NCBI GenBank assembly: GCA_032622095.1
Contig: CP136065.1
Coordinates: 66,519,031-66,583,030, forward strand
Length of the DNA: 64,000 bases
Direction: 5' to 3'
From: Siphonodentalium dalli
Lineage: Eukaryota; Mollusca; Scaphopoda; Gadilida; Siphonodentaliidae
In this document: in pieces, positions 32,981-43,034 of the stretch
Layout of the letters: each line of letters begins with the position of its first letter
Position numbering within the stretch: the stretch's first letter is position 1
The notes under the pieces: generated by a model
What the model saw: only the letters and a program-made list of their open reading frames with translations
What the model was told of the DNA's origin: nothing
The model's database searches: none
Program-made: the position numbers and the translations under genes

Positions 32981-34113
32981 TATTGCCCAGTCTTCATACG
33001 GACTGTATATACACTGATATATAGCGATAACGACAGGCGGGTATGTGCTTGCATGGCTATAGGTAGGCCTACATGAACTCGCTAAAATGTGTGTACTAGA
33101 TGTTCATCTAAAATGTTTGTTGTTGCAACTTGTATTGTATTGTCTAAGAAGAAAAACAAACCTCGTCGATGTATCGACTATCAGTGATATCAAATCGGAC
33201 CAGGAAGCATAAAGATGCCGACATTGAGCCCATAATAAAAAGATTGTTGCACTGCGTTGTCTGAATAAATTTAATTAGATATATGTAGTACAAACACTAC
33301 CTGTTGACCAATGAGGAACGTCGTCTCTGAAAATCTCTGTCAGTGTCACGAGATTGACAGTTAAATGGGAGGGGCTTTATATTAATTATCCATGTCAAGT
33401 TGTCAACTTTATAATGGGAACTGGGGGGAGTACATTGTCTGTTGACAAGTTTAATCCGGGAAGTTTAACAATTGCTCAGCAACCCACATGTACAGAGTGC
33501 AGTGTCCATGCATTGTTGACGTGCCACGGGAAAGACATACATGTAGATTGATATGATATAGGTTGAGACTACAGCAGCTGCATCACTCTGGTTAACAGTG
33601 AAATAAAATTGTAGCAATAGCATGCAACAAAGGTTTGCCGCCGGCTGTAAACGGCATGTTATTGACAAAGTCGGTCACTTGTTGCATGACGTGTACTATT
33701 GAAATAGGTCATTAAAATTGAGGTCACTCAGTTCAGGTCTGTGCTTTGATCAGTTGATCACTAGCGACTGATTGTTCTATTAATACAATGCATGTGTTTC
33801 AAGAAGATGGCATCGGATTGTCTTCACATGCAAATTGATACAATTCGGTCTGTTGGCCTCACTGTTACTCCGTGATAAATAGGGAATGCTCATCATTTTT
33901 ATTACTTATTGTGGGGGATTACCATATTTTTTTGTTAGATACTGATTAAACATTGATCTTTCTCATTTGTGGCGACCGCTGCTTACTTACCTGCATGGGT
34001 AATAACAACATGCAATTTGTGTATCGAGATATGTATCGTTTGAACGCCCGCATCGATGACCGTATCGTCAGTGCTGTATCGCGGTCGCATCGATACATCA
34101 ATGTATCGTTACA
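32981..34113. mobile_element. Unassigned sequence ending in a hAT-type terminus
   Basis: The segment ends ATGTATCGTTACACCCCTA at 34113, preceded by ATCGATACA/GTATCG repeats, which is typical of a hAT end (TAGGGGTGTAACGATAC). No matching left end was found; it may have been lost together with the right end of B1. The rest is unassigned. Confidence 0.5.
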
Positions 34114-35063
34114 CCCCTAATTCAATGCCAATTTCCTTTGGCAGCATTACATAACGTTCTGGCTGCACGCGCACCGCGGCATACATCAAAGCAATCAAGT
34201 CTAGACTTTTACTAAGTAATCAATAGTTTGTCTGTTTTCTTTAAACTGCCCCCCCCCCCCCCCACTTTGTCATTATCATTAGTTCGCCTCAAAGCGATGG
34301 CAGTAAACCTACAAAAATGGAAATTGAACGTTTGGGGACATTTAGTCCTAATAGAAGATGACGAAGAAAATATAAAAAAAATGGCCAGAATGCAAGGCCT
34401 GCCGAACGCGATTCGTTTATTCTGGATCAACATCCAATATGAAGTCACACATCCAGAAAAACACATATGCCAACTGGGAGTGGGAATTTAGAGTATATCT
34501 AGTGATGTGTTCCATAACTTTATTTCCTAAACACTGGCTGGGGCTTGTGTAATGAATCACGAGTCCACGACGATTTAATTTGTTTGAATTTGTTTATTAA
34601 ATAATTGAAGTAACATCGTGGAGCCACTGTGATAAATACATACCTACCTATACCCACACACTAGTAAACATTACTAAACAACAATATAACTACATTCAGT
34701 ACCTTGTAGTACACATGTTTGGCTAATCGTGTCCGGGATATTCACGAGGAAGGAACTATATTTCGTCGCTGAAGGTTTTGCAAGCAAGTGTTGTTTACGC
34801 GGTGCGGAACTCCTGTAAACATCGATATACTAGTGCACTACTAATATAATATTATATAATATATATTAGTTTGTTTGGGCTCAAAACTGAAATAATTTAT
34901 ACACATTTACCACTATTTGATCGCCGTAATTGTACGACCAAGACATCATTTGTGATCGCATGTATTTCAACATTTCCGGGACGCGTAATAAACTGCCGAT
35001 ATAATGACCAGTGTATTCAATCTCGTACTTAGGGTAATGATGGTCGCGGTTAACCAGTTATGA
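34114..35063. other. Unassigned sequence within hAT1
   Basis: It includes a C15-type run near 34247 and an AT-rich stretch at 34840. No domain was recognised in the 65-87 codon frames at 34212-34491. Confidence 0.4.
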
Positions 35064-35751
35064 TTAGGCCAAAAAAAAAAAATGCTACGTTTCCGTACAT
35101 CGACCGACCCTAAAAATAACCCGCCGACCCTAATCTTTTTATTGATAATTTGAGAAAAAGTCAAAATTTTCTAAATATTTTTACCACTAATGCTCATAAA
35201 TATTGATGAACATTTATATATAATAGTGTGCAAAACACATGGTTTCTAACATATGCCTGTGAAAAGTGACCATGAAGTGACAGTTGTCTCAAAAGCCCCA
35301 GGTGTGTGATGGGTTGTTGATTGATGGGCATTAATATTTCAATTTTTATTTCATGAGAGTGGATCTCATGCCTGCTTTACCTGTATGCCTTGCTTGGGAC
35401 TTATGGAACATACTCATGGGTTCCAAATAAACATATAAACATGCACGCACATTTATTATTTTCTTGGGAAATATCCTCCCTGCAGTGTGACATAACTACA
35501 CATGCCCCATTATATTCCCATAACTTGATTCAAGGACATATATACCCCAAACTCGAATATCCGTGTTCGGTTCAAGGAAACCTCACACGTCTTACTCTCT
35601 ACCAAGACCTACACACAATGAAGACAGCTCCCCAAATATGGTCATAGGAAATTACCATAACAGCGGGACCAATCCCGATGTGTATTACCAAACACCTCAT
35701 TATGTGTTCACCCAAATGGTATATAAGTAAATACAATTCCCCCCAAGATAT

Positions 35752-36796
35752 TAGTGATGGGCGGTTAACCGAGAATACAACTCGGTTTCGGTTTTTGACA
35801 ATAAACCGACCGACGCGATTCTGCTCAAACCGACATTACGGTTTTATTATATATGTTTATTTTTCACTTAAATCTACTTATTATACCTCCCCAGGTACTT
35901 ATTAGTTGATATTGTTATCAAATTTTCGGCCTCTCTGATCAATATTATATCGGAATGTGTCCATTTCGTCTCAGATATGTGTTGTTATAATATCGTAGGC
36001 GTCTGTTTTTGTTCTTTTTCAAAACATGGCCGAACAAAATAACGAACAGGGTTCAACAAAAAGCCCTGTTTGGAGTTATTTTACGCGTCTAACTGGAGAC
36101 GACTCCAAAAAATGTCGCTGCTTAATATGTCATAAAAACGTCGTATCAGAGTATGCAAATACCAGCAACCTGGCCAGACAGTCGAAAACTAAACCAAGTA
36201 AATGGTATGAACACTTTGATCGTCTGGACATTCCGATGTGACGTAATCTGGGCAAACCATGTGCAGCTTGTAAACTATGTCGCAACATCAAAGCGATCAC
36301 ACCGCAGTCATTGAATGTGGGTCAATCATGCACGTGTCAAGAATTGTTACACAGTCAGGTCAAGGACGCCCACTGTTTGTGAATTTGCTGTTTGCGGTTG
36401 AATTCTCAGATACTATAATGCATATAATATGATAAATATGTTTTAAACATGTCAGAAAGGGATGAACATTGAACAGTGAAGATGGGGGTGTTTATTTTTT
36501 TAAATACCGAATTGTATCATCTTTATGATCTAATCGCATTGGATTCATTTTGCGTCGGCATTTTGTCCCGTTGTTTACCGGTGATCGCAGTTCCTTCCTC
36601 AAATATTCAACGTTATTGGGACATTATTGACTCTAATTACGGTTACTTTGAAAGTATATACTCAAATTGTATGTATTTCAGTATAATTTCACTATCTAGT
36701 AAAAAAAAACCGAAAACCGAACCGAAACCGAGGTTTTTTCTCCCAAAAAAAACGAAACCGAAACCGAACGTAAAATATCAAAACCGCCCATCTCTA
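35752..36796 (+). mobile_element. hAT element (hAT2) with BED zinc-finger remnant
   Basis: A 1045-bp element has ends TAGTGATGGGCGGTT and AACCGCCCATCTCTA and a perfect 8-bp duplication CAAGATAT (35744-35751 and 36797-36804). Subterminal AACCGA/TCGGTT repeats are present. It contains a frame at 36026-36241 with a BED finger (next entry) but no catalytic domain, so it is a deletion derivative of an autonomous hAT. Confidence 0.92.
36026..36241 (+). pseudogene. BED-type zinc-finger fragment of a hAT transposase
   Basis: The 71-residue frame begins MAEQNNEQGSTKSPVWSYFT. It contains the BED signature: SxVWxYF near residue 13, then CRCLIC with the zinc-ligand cysteines (C-x2-C) near residues 32-35 and a TSNLARQ helix. 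The usual histidine pair (H-x3-5-H) after the helix is disturbed: SNLARHL has become SNLARQS. The RNase H-like catalytic region and hATC dimerisation domain are absent. BED fingers bind terminal DNA in hAT transposases. This fragment is probably dead. Confidence 0.7.
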
Positions 36797-37501
36797 CAAG
36801 ATATCATGCTTTTCCTATTCCACTTCCGAGCCTCTAATACGTAGAGGCTCGACTATTCTAACACTAGGATCATCGATTGTCACATTTGTATACACTGCTT
36901 GTATATTATTTACGACGTAATAAAGACTTGTACCTATATATATCTATGTGTCCATTACCTCACAACAGTGCTTATTTGAGTCTGCAAGTTTATTAATTTT
37001 GAGGCTATGAAAATTGAAATCAGCACAAACTCAAGATTTCTATATGATTCTGATACCAAATTGATGAGCTTATAACTTTATGCATGTACATATTCAAATA
37101 TATGGCATACATGTGAACATTTAAAAATTGAATAAAACACTACATGACACATACTCTGTTGATTCCTATGCTTGATCTACATGTACTATAAATTTGTCAA
37201 CTATAGTTGATGTTTTGCTCAGAGTTTCCACTGTGCTATTATTAACTTTCAATGGAATTTTTCCCCTGCACTATTATTTGGGCCTGCACTTTTATTTGGA
37301 GCCCGAGAGTACCGGTAGGAGCACTATCAACAGACATGGTGTGTGTATCTGTATATATATACATGTATAGAGGTTATCACCACATATGTTAGGCCAAAAA
37401 AAAAAGATAGTATGTTTCCGATAACGAAGTGAAAAAATTAGGGTAGGTAGGTAGGGAAATTTTTTATTTTATTTTATTTTGATATTTTTTATCCAGCTGC
37501 A

Positions 37502-38441
37502 CTTTTATTTATGAAGCACTTATTGCGACTAAAACCTTCGACGGCTGACTACATGGTTTATGCAGAAACTGGCCGAATTAAAACACGAATGATTAAATAT
37601 TGGTGTAGAGTAGTTAACATGGATGAAAAGCGATATTCTAAAGTACTATATCAGTTATCACGCACGTTATCAGACGATTCAAATCACATCAGTTGGCTGA
37701 GTTCCATTCGTCACACCTTAGAGTCATGCTCCCAAGCTCATATATTTGATAGCGACATTGCGACAAATGTAGACCAACTTATCGAGTACGTGAAATGTAG
37801 TCTGATTAGCAAATTCAGATCGAACTGGGAAGCAGATCTGCAAAAATCTAGCCGGGGAAAAATATATCAGATATTCAAACATGATATCTCATATGAAAGC
37901 TATCTAGACACTCCAAATGAATTTAATAGAACGATATTATGTAAATTTAGAACATCAAATCACCATTTGCCAGTGGAAACCGGTCGCTGGAATGGTACAG
38001 ATCTAAGGGAACGAACATGCCCGCTATATAGACTAGGAGACGAATTCCATTACCTATTTGAATGTGAAGCGCTTGAGCGCGAGAGAAAATGTCATATATC
38101 AAAAGAATACCTGAATAGACCAAACATTACAACAATGGATGAACTTCTCAATGTACAAAACCCATGCCAAATACGGCGTCTATGCAAATTTATACATACC
38201 ATTTTTAAGAGGTTCGACGAAAATCCGCCTGGTTGACATATACCATCTGAACTATTTAGTATTTGATACGTATTAAACATTTCGAACGAGTACATATAAT
38301 ATTCTAATCGTAACTACATGATCTCCAATGCCGCCATACATTTGTACATATTGTATATATATATACTTGTTACCAATTTTTGTATATAAGTTATGTTAAT
38401 CTCCATACGCATCTGTCATGTGTCATGAGAATAAATCATAT
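37502..38441 (+). mobile_element. 5'-truncated LINE insertion in inner B
   Basis: The insertion interrupts B between GATAAAAAATATC...CCAGCTGCA and TGCAGAAATATTG; TGCA is present at both junctions. It contains an open frame (next entry), a 3' UTR of about 200 bp and an A-rich end (GAGAATAAATCATA). B1 at about 32915 and outer B at about 40880 show the unoccupied sequence. Confidence 0.85.
37511..38236 (+). pseudogene. LINE reverse transcriptase C-terminal region (truncated ORF2)
   Basis: The 241-codon frame is open to the 5' junction and ends in TGA. It has the C-terminal pattern of I/Nimb/Ingi-like LINE ORF2 proteins: an early ETGRIKTRMIKYWCRVV segment, a W-rich middle, LCKFRTSNHHLPVETGRW near residue 140 and a CPLYRLGDEFHYLFEC zinc-knuckle-like motif. 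In relatives this is CxxC...H...C; here the second Cys is Tyr. The RT palm (YADD) and endonuclease are absent because of 5' truncation. An uninterrupted frame suggests a young insertion. It cannot act on its own. Confidence 0.8.
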
Positions 38442-38779
38442 TGCAGAAATATTGAATTACCTCGACCGAAAATGACATAAAATGCCAACTTGTGTTGTGG
38501 GAAAGTATTACTTGATAAACACAGCACTAGGAAATATACATTAAGATTGATGAAAGATCAAACTTACTTCATGCTTTAATAAGGATGTTATTTATTTTTC
38601 ACATACCACATTTTATAAATTTGGCTATAAACTTGGTATGAGATTGATGTCACTAACTTTTATAAGAATTTTACCCATAATACCGCCATTATACCATACT
38701 TGTATTGTGACAACAGCATCCCATTGTCTAGAGGTAGCCAATGCACCCAACCTAGCATGCCTGGTTTTTGGAAACAGTA

Positions 38780-39749
38780 CTCTAGTGATCCGAATAATAG
38801 TAGGGGTCGGAATAATAGTAGGGGGTGGAAAATTTGCCAAATTTTAATAATAGTAGGGGTCGGAATAATAGTAGGGGGTGGAAATGTCAATGAAAAAGGA
38901 GATCATTGAAGAACACTGATTTAATTATCAAACAAAAACTTATAATAAACACTCCTCGACCCAGCACGGACAACGTCTGGTTCTTGCAGAACCTTTTCAA
39001 TGTCATTGATTTGAACGGAGAACACTGCGTCAACACTTTTATACGAATTTTCAGTTCCAGCACAAGGCTCGAAAAATCTAACACTCAGGGGATCCTGAGC
39101 GGTAACACATGCGGGAAGGGTATGGTGTCCCTTTCTTATCAGAACATAACACCCAGTTTTATAAGTTTCGTCTGTAGTCATGTGACATTGACAACTCGCG
39201 TGACCCGTACACCACAAGTTATTTGACGGAGGTACGCGAAAGGTTTACTTTCATGCTATTAATTTTCTTTGGTCGGAATCGGTCCACCAACTACTCAATT
39301 GTGTTCTAATTAAAGAAACTTTCAAACGTGAGCCCCAGACGTTGATTAACTTCTTAGTTAATAACGCGTCAATTGTAAAAAAAAACCAGACATAACGCGT
39401 TGTCACCTTTGTTCGCCTCACTAAACGATAAACAATACCCGCAGAGGGGGGGTCTGTCTATTGCAATAGGGTCGCACGAATTGCAAAATAGCGACACGTG
39501 CGAGGATGGAGTTACTTCCCATGGATCAAATCATTGATTATATTGCGATGCCAGACGGTTGCGCGAATTCTTTGAACGTATTCCGTTTCATGCATGCCAT
39601 TTGATTAAAAACTACGAATAATGCGATCATTCATGGAGTATGGGTGATCAAAATTAAATAATCGTAGGGGCTTGAATAAGAATCGTAGGGGGTGGATTTT
39701 TTCTCCAAAATTAACAATCGTACGGGTACGGTTATTCGGATCACTAGAG
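38780..39749. mobile_element. TA-target element E with AATAATAGTAGGGG subterminal repeats
   Basis: A 970-bp element has perfect 18-bp inverted ends CTCTAGTGATCCGAATAA and TA at both junctions (38778-38779 and 39750-39751). B1 has the single TA in ACAATAGCTG. Subterminal GAATAATAGTAGGGG motifs occur four times at the left and three times, diverged, at the right in direct orientation. A minus-strand frame of 98 codons (38921-39217) ends with a VVRAGSRSVYYKF tail like that of uncharacterised transposon-associated proteins. TA duplication suggests Tc1/mariner-type, though the end sequence is unusual. Confidence 0.75.
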
Positions 39750-40105
39750 TAGCTGTACCCCTAACATATGTGGTCATAACCTATATACATGTATATATAC
39801 AGATACACACACGTCTGTTTATAGTGTTCCTACCGGTACTCTCAGGCTCCAAATAAAAGTGCAGGCCCAAATAATAGTGCACAGGAAAAATTCCATTGAA
39901 AGTTAAAACAGTGCAGACCCAAATAACTCTGAGCAAAACATCAACTATAGTTAAAAATTGTATAGTACATGTAGGTCAAGCATAGGAATCAGCATAGTAT
40001 GTGTCATGTAGAGTTTTATTCGATATTGACATGTTCACATGTATGCCATATACTTTTCATAGCCTCAAAATTAATAAACTTGCAGACTCAGATATGCACT
40101 GTGCA

Positions 40106-40140
<35 letters not shown>
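40106..40140 (+). repeat. 35-base uninterrupted G run
   Basis: In B1 the corresponding position reads CCCCCCC (seven) on the other strand, and outer B has CCTCCC. The run has therefore grown about five-fold in inner B. It can form G-quadruplexes, and its exact length may be an assembly artefact. Confidence 0.9.
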
Positions 40141-40141
<1 letters not shown>

Positions 40142-41362
40142 TTTCCCAAGAAAATAATAAATGGGCATGCATGTTTATTTGGAACTCATGAATATGTTCC
40201 ATAAGTCCCAAACAAGGCATACTGGTAAAGCAGGCATGAATGAGATCCACTCTCTTGAAATTAAAATTGCAAGATTCATGCCTATCAATCCACAACCCAT
40301 CACACACCTGTGGCTTTTGAGACAACTGTCACACTTCATGTCACTTATCACAGGCTTATGTTAGAAACCATGTGTTTTGCACCTAATGATAATCAATATT
40401 TATGAGCATTAGCGGTAAAAACAGTGAAAATTTTGACTTTTTCTCAAAATATCAATAAAAAGATTAGGGTCGGCGGGTTATTTATAGGGTCGGTCGATGT
40501 ACGGAAACATAGTATCTTTTTTATTTGGCCTTAGGGGTACAGCTACTGTTTCCAAAAACCAGGCATGCTAGGTTGGGTGTACTGGCTACCTCCAGACAAT
40601 GGGATGTAGTCGTCACAATACAAGTAAGGTATAATGGCGGTATTATGGGTAAAATTCTTATAAAAGTTAGTGACATCAATTTTGTACCAAGTTTATAGCC
40701 AAATTTATGAAAATGTGTTATGTGAATAATAAATAACATACTTAAGCATGAAGTGAGGTTGATCTTTCATCAATCTTAATTTCTTAATGTTTATTTCCAC
40801 TGTGTTTATCAAGTAATACTTTCCCCACAACACAAGTTGGCATTTTATGTCACTTCGGTCGAGGTAATTCAATATTTCTGCAGCTGGATAAAAAATATCA
40901 AAATAAAATTAAAAAAAAAAAAAATTCCCTACCTACCTACCCTAATTTTTTCACTCCGTTATCGGAAACATACAATCTTTTTTTTTTACCTTAGGTTAAT
41001 GCCCATGGTTAACCGGTTAGGAAAAAACCCTCGGGAACCGTCCCAGCACTATTTGTGAGATATGTTACAGTTAATTAACTTAATTATGCTATTAAATGAC
41101 TCATTGAATTAAATTAATGACTGCAACTAATAGAAAATGGAAGATGATTTTGCATATTTGTGCATGGAATTTTTCCAGGTGGCACGAAAATAAAACCGGA
41201 TGCGGACTAATTTTGTAAAATGAAAACTGTCGGAAGCTCCCAAATAGGGGCGGGCGGGTCACCGGAAACACAGGTCTTTTTATTTTGGTCTTATAGGAAA
41301 CAGGCGACATATGCCTGGTGTTTTGTGTTTAGTGCCTTTATTTAAGATACGTTTGTCTGGCT

Positions 41363-41504
41363 CACAGGCTTTCCAAACAGTGAGTGATAAATAATTAAAA
41401 TAAATTTTATATTAATATTTACCTATAAGAAGACTTCTTATATGTAAATATTAATAAAAAATTTATATTAATTATTTATCACTCAACTGTTTGGAAGGCC
41501 TGTG
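41363..41504. mobile_element. Fold-back element of ~142 bp
   Basis: CACAGGCTTTCCAAACAGT and GAGTGATAAATAATTAA pair with TTAATTATTTATCACTC, ACTGTTTGGAAGGCCTGTG. The centre is AAGAAGACTTCTT. It stands alone, with no clear flanking duplication. Confidence 0.75.
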
Positions 41505-43034
41505 GTCCGGCTATTTGGTAATGTTTTCATAACTTGTCTCTTTATATTAGGATACTGATTTATAAATTTGATTAAAACCTTATTTTTGCGACTTGATTTA
41601 TGTCCAGTAACTCAGCTAACTGTGCTGTTATTAATTTATAATTTATATATTTAATTGTTTCTCAAAAGAAAGATTAACTTAAGTTAAGGCCAACATAAAT
41701 GAGATGTAAATTGGATGACCATTTGTAGGTACGTGACAGGATGACATTATTATGATGTTGCGGGTATTTGAGTAATTTTAAATTGGCTTAGTAATTGAGT
41801 TAATGAGTAGCAACTAGCATTGATGATTGAATGAATCATTCATTGAATGACTGAGAAAAACTTGTTTGTTGTATTCTTTCTTCACTTCTTTGTTGACTAA
41901 TGTCTCTGGTGATGTGATGGTGAGAAACCTCAGGTGCTTGTCCTCTGGGTACTGGACACGGTGCAACAATTATAATATCCTGGGAACAATATGAAGTTTA
42001 TTATCGGCGAATAGACCGTATATATGGGGAAAACAATGATGCGTCACCTAACTTCGACATTAAAATTTGTTTACCCGTCTTAGAAATAAACATTTCACCA
42101 TCATCTCGATGGCGAAACTAAATACTTGGATGTGTGAAACACGTCCATGATATTCTACATTCTACAAAATGCGATTCACATACCGTGCAATTCAAGAAAA
42201 ATGCTTTTAAATTACTTTTGAAAACACAACAAATAATCGGCGCGAAACCAGCATTCGACAAGTGCAAAATAGGAGGCATTCCGTGTGTTACATAAATTGC
42301 GATTGGTCAAGAATATATTTGGGATATTTATTAAATTTGACAGAATGGGGCATTAAACTGAAACGATTGAAAGTATAACCTGATGTAATTCGCATGATAA
42401 TACATGTTATATTGTGATTTAGCATTAATAAGTTATGTCAATTTTCATTCTCATGTAAAAATGTGACATTTTTGTTAAATAATTTATCCAATGAAAACGT
42501 TCGTTACAAACGGTCTGCCTCAAAAAAGGGCGCACTCTACGCTCTTGATAAATTCGTACATTGGATAATGCGTCCCATTTTCACTTTCCATCATCAGGCC
42601 AAAACCAGATATACTAATAGAGATATATGACAATCAGCGCTAAACCTCCACTGATGCATGAGAGGGTCGAAGCACTGGGTCTCTAATGAAATTGCATTGG
42701 AAACCTCTTCCTAGCTTATATAAATTAAAACGATGATTAAGTTTCAATTAACAGCAGAATTTAAATTAAATCATTTCACATATATCATGGACGTAAATCG
42801 CTGCATATATAAAATTGAGGAAACATATTATAATAGCACTTATCAGTTCAGATAATTAAAAATGTGTGTGACTCTGGTGAATAATGCTGATAACATAAGA
42901 CTTATGACCGGAATTGGTGGAAAATAATATGTGTGGGTTGTAACCAAACATATATATTATATGGTGGCATATATGCCTATAAATGCCCTATATGCCACTG
43001 ATTGTGAATATATTACTTCCGAAACACAAGAAAG
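41505..43034. other. Unassigned intergenic sequence
   Basis: The first 120 bp are the inverted partner of 21709-21828. The remainder has no recognised gene, RNA or shared repeat. Confidence 0.45.

Larger units (their letters stand above)
35486..36964 (+). mobile_element. Solo LTR, itself split by hAT2
   Basis: The insertion begins TGTGACATAAC and ends ACCTCACA. It has a TATA-like GGTATATAAGTAAAT at about 35719 and AATAAA followed by GACTTG at about 36920. TG...CA ends with a TATA box and poly(A) signal in this order fit a retrotransposon LTR. Without hAT2 it is about 430 bp. No internal coding region or second LTR is present. ACAG-like bases at both junctions suggest a short target duplication, but it is imperfect. 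The superfamily cannot be told. Confidence 0.65.
37392..40530 (-). mobile_element. Harbinger-like family B, inner copy inserted into outer B
   Basis: It is a complete B element in reverse orientation. It starts GGCCAAAAAAAAAAGATAG (its own 3' end) and finishes ATCTTTTTTATTTGGCC. TTA stands immediately outside both ends (37389-37391 and 40531-40533). B1 shows the single TTA in ACATATGTTAGGGGTAC. The copy carries two later insertions, a LINE (37502-38441) and a TA-target element (38780-39749), plus a 35-base G run at 40106-40140. Confidence 0.9.
35067..40990 (+). mobile_element. Harbinger-like family B, outer copy
   Basis: The left end is GGCCAAAAAAAAAAAATGC preceded by TTA. The right end is CGGAAACATACAATC, a T run and TACC, then TTA (40991-40993). 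Own sequence lies at 35067-35485, 36965-37391 and 40531-40990. It is interrupted by a solo LTR (35486-36964) and by a full reverse-oriented B copy (37392-40530). Joined through these, it is colinear with B1. Confidence 0.85.
28639..41051. mobile_element. hAT element (hAT1) swollen to 12.4 kb by nested insertions
   Basis: The ends are TAGTGCTGGGACGGTT and AACCGTCCCAGCACTA (16 bp, perfectly inverted). They are flanked by TTTATGAG (28631-28638) and TTTGTGAG (41052-41059), an 8-bp duplication with one change. The 19-kb copy holds the single site TTTGTGAG. Subterminal ACCGG/CCGGTT repeats are present at both ends. The inside is mostly later insertions: element C, B1 and the outer/inner B nest. Confidence 0.88.
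21900..41290 (+). mobile_element. Harbinger-like element D, apparently expanded to 19.4 kb by nested insertions
   Basis: The left end is GGCCAAAAAAATATATACCT then GTGATTCTGGTGAC. The right end, read as complement, is GACCAAAATAAAAAGACCTG then TGTTTCCGGTGACC. Both are flanked by TTA (21897-21899 and 41291-41293). A subterminal AATAGGGGCGGG block occurs near both ends. Element-specific sequence recognised through the 19-kb copy occurs in the same order and orientation at 22795-22880, 28295-28638 and 41052-41160. The sequence between these blocks is inserted material. That the two ends belong to one element is an inference from end similarity, TTA flanks and colinearity. Confidence 0.6.

Noticed and set aside
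34228-34491. 87-codon ORF starting beside a C run
   Set aside because: No domain match, and the opposite strand is equally open. Proline/glycine runs come from the homopolymer.
38921-39217. Host gene exon on the minus strand
   Set aside because: It lies between the inverted ends of element E, so it is part of a transposon, not a host gene.
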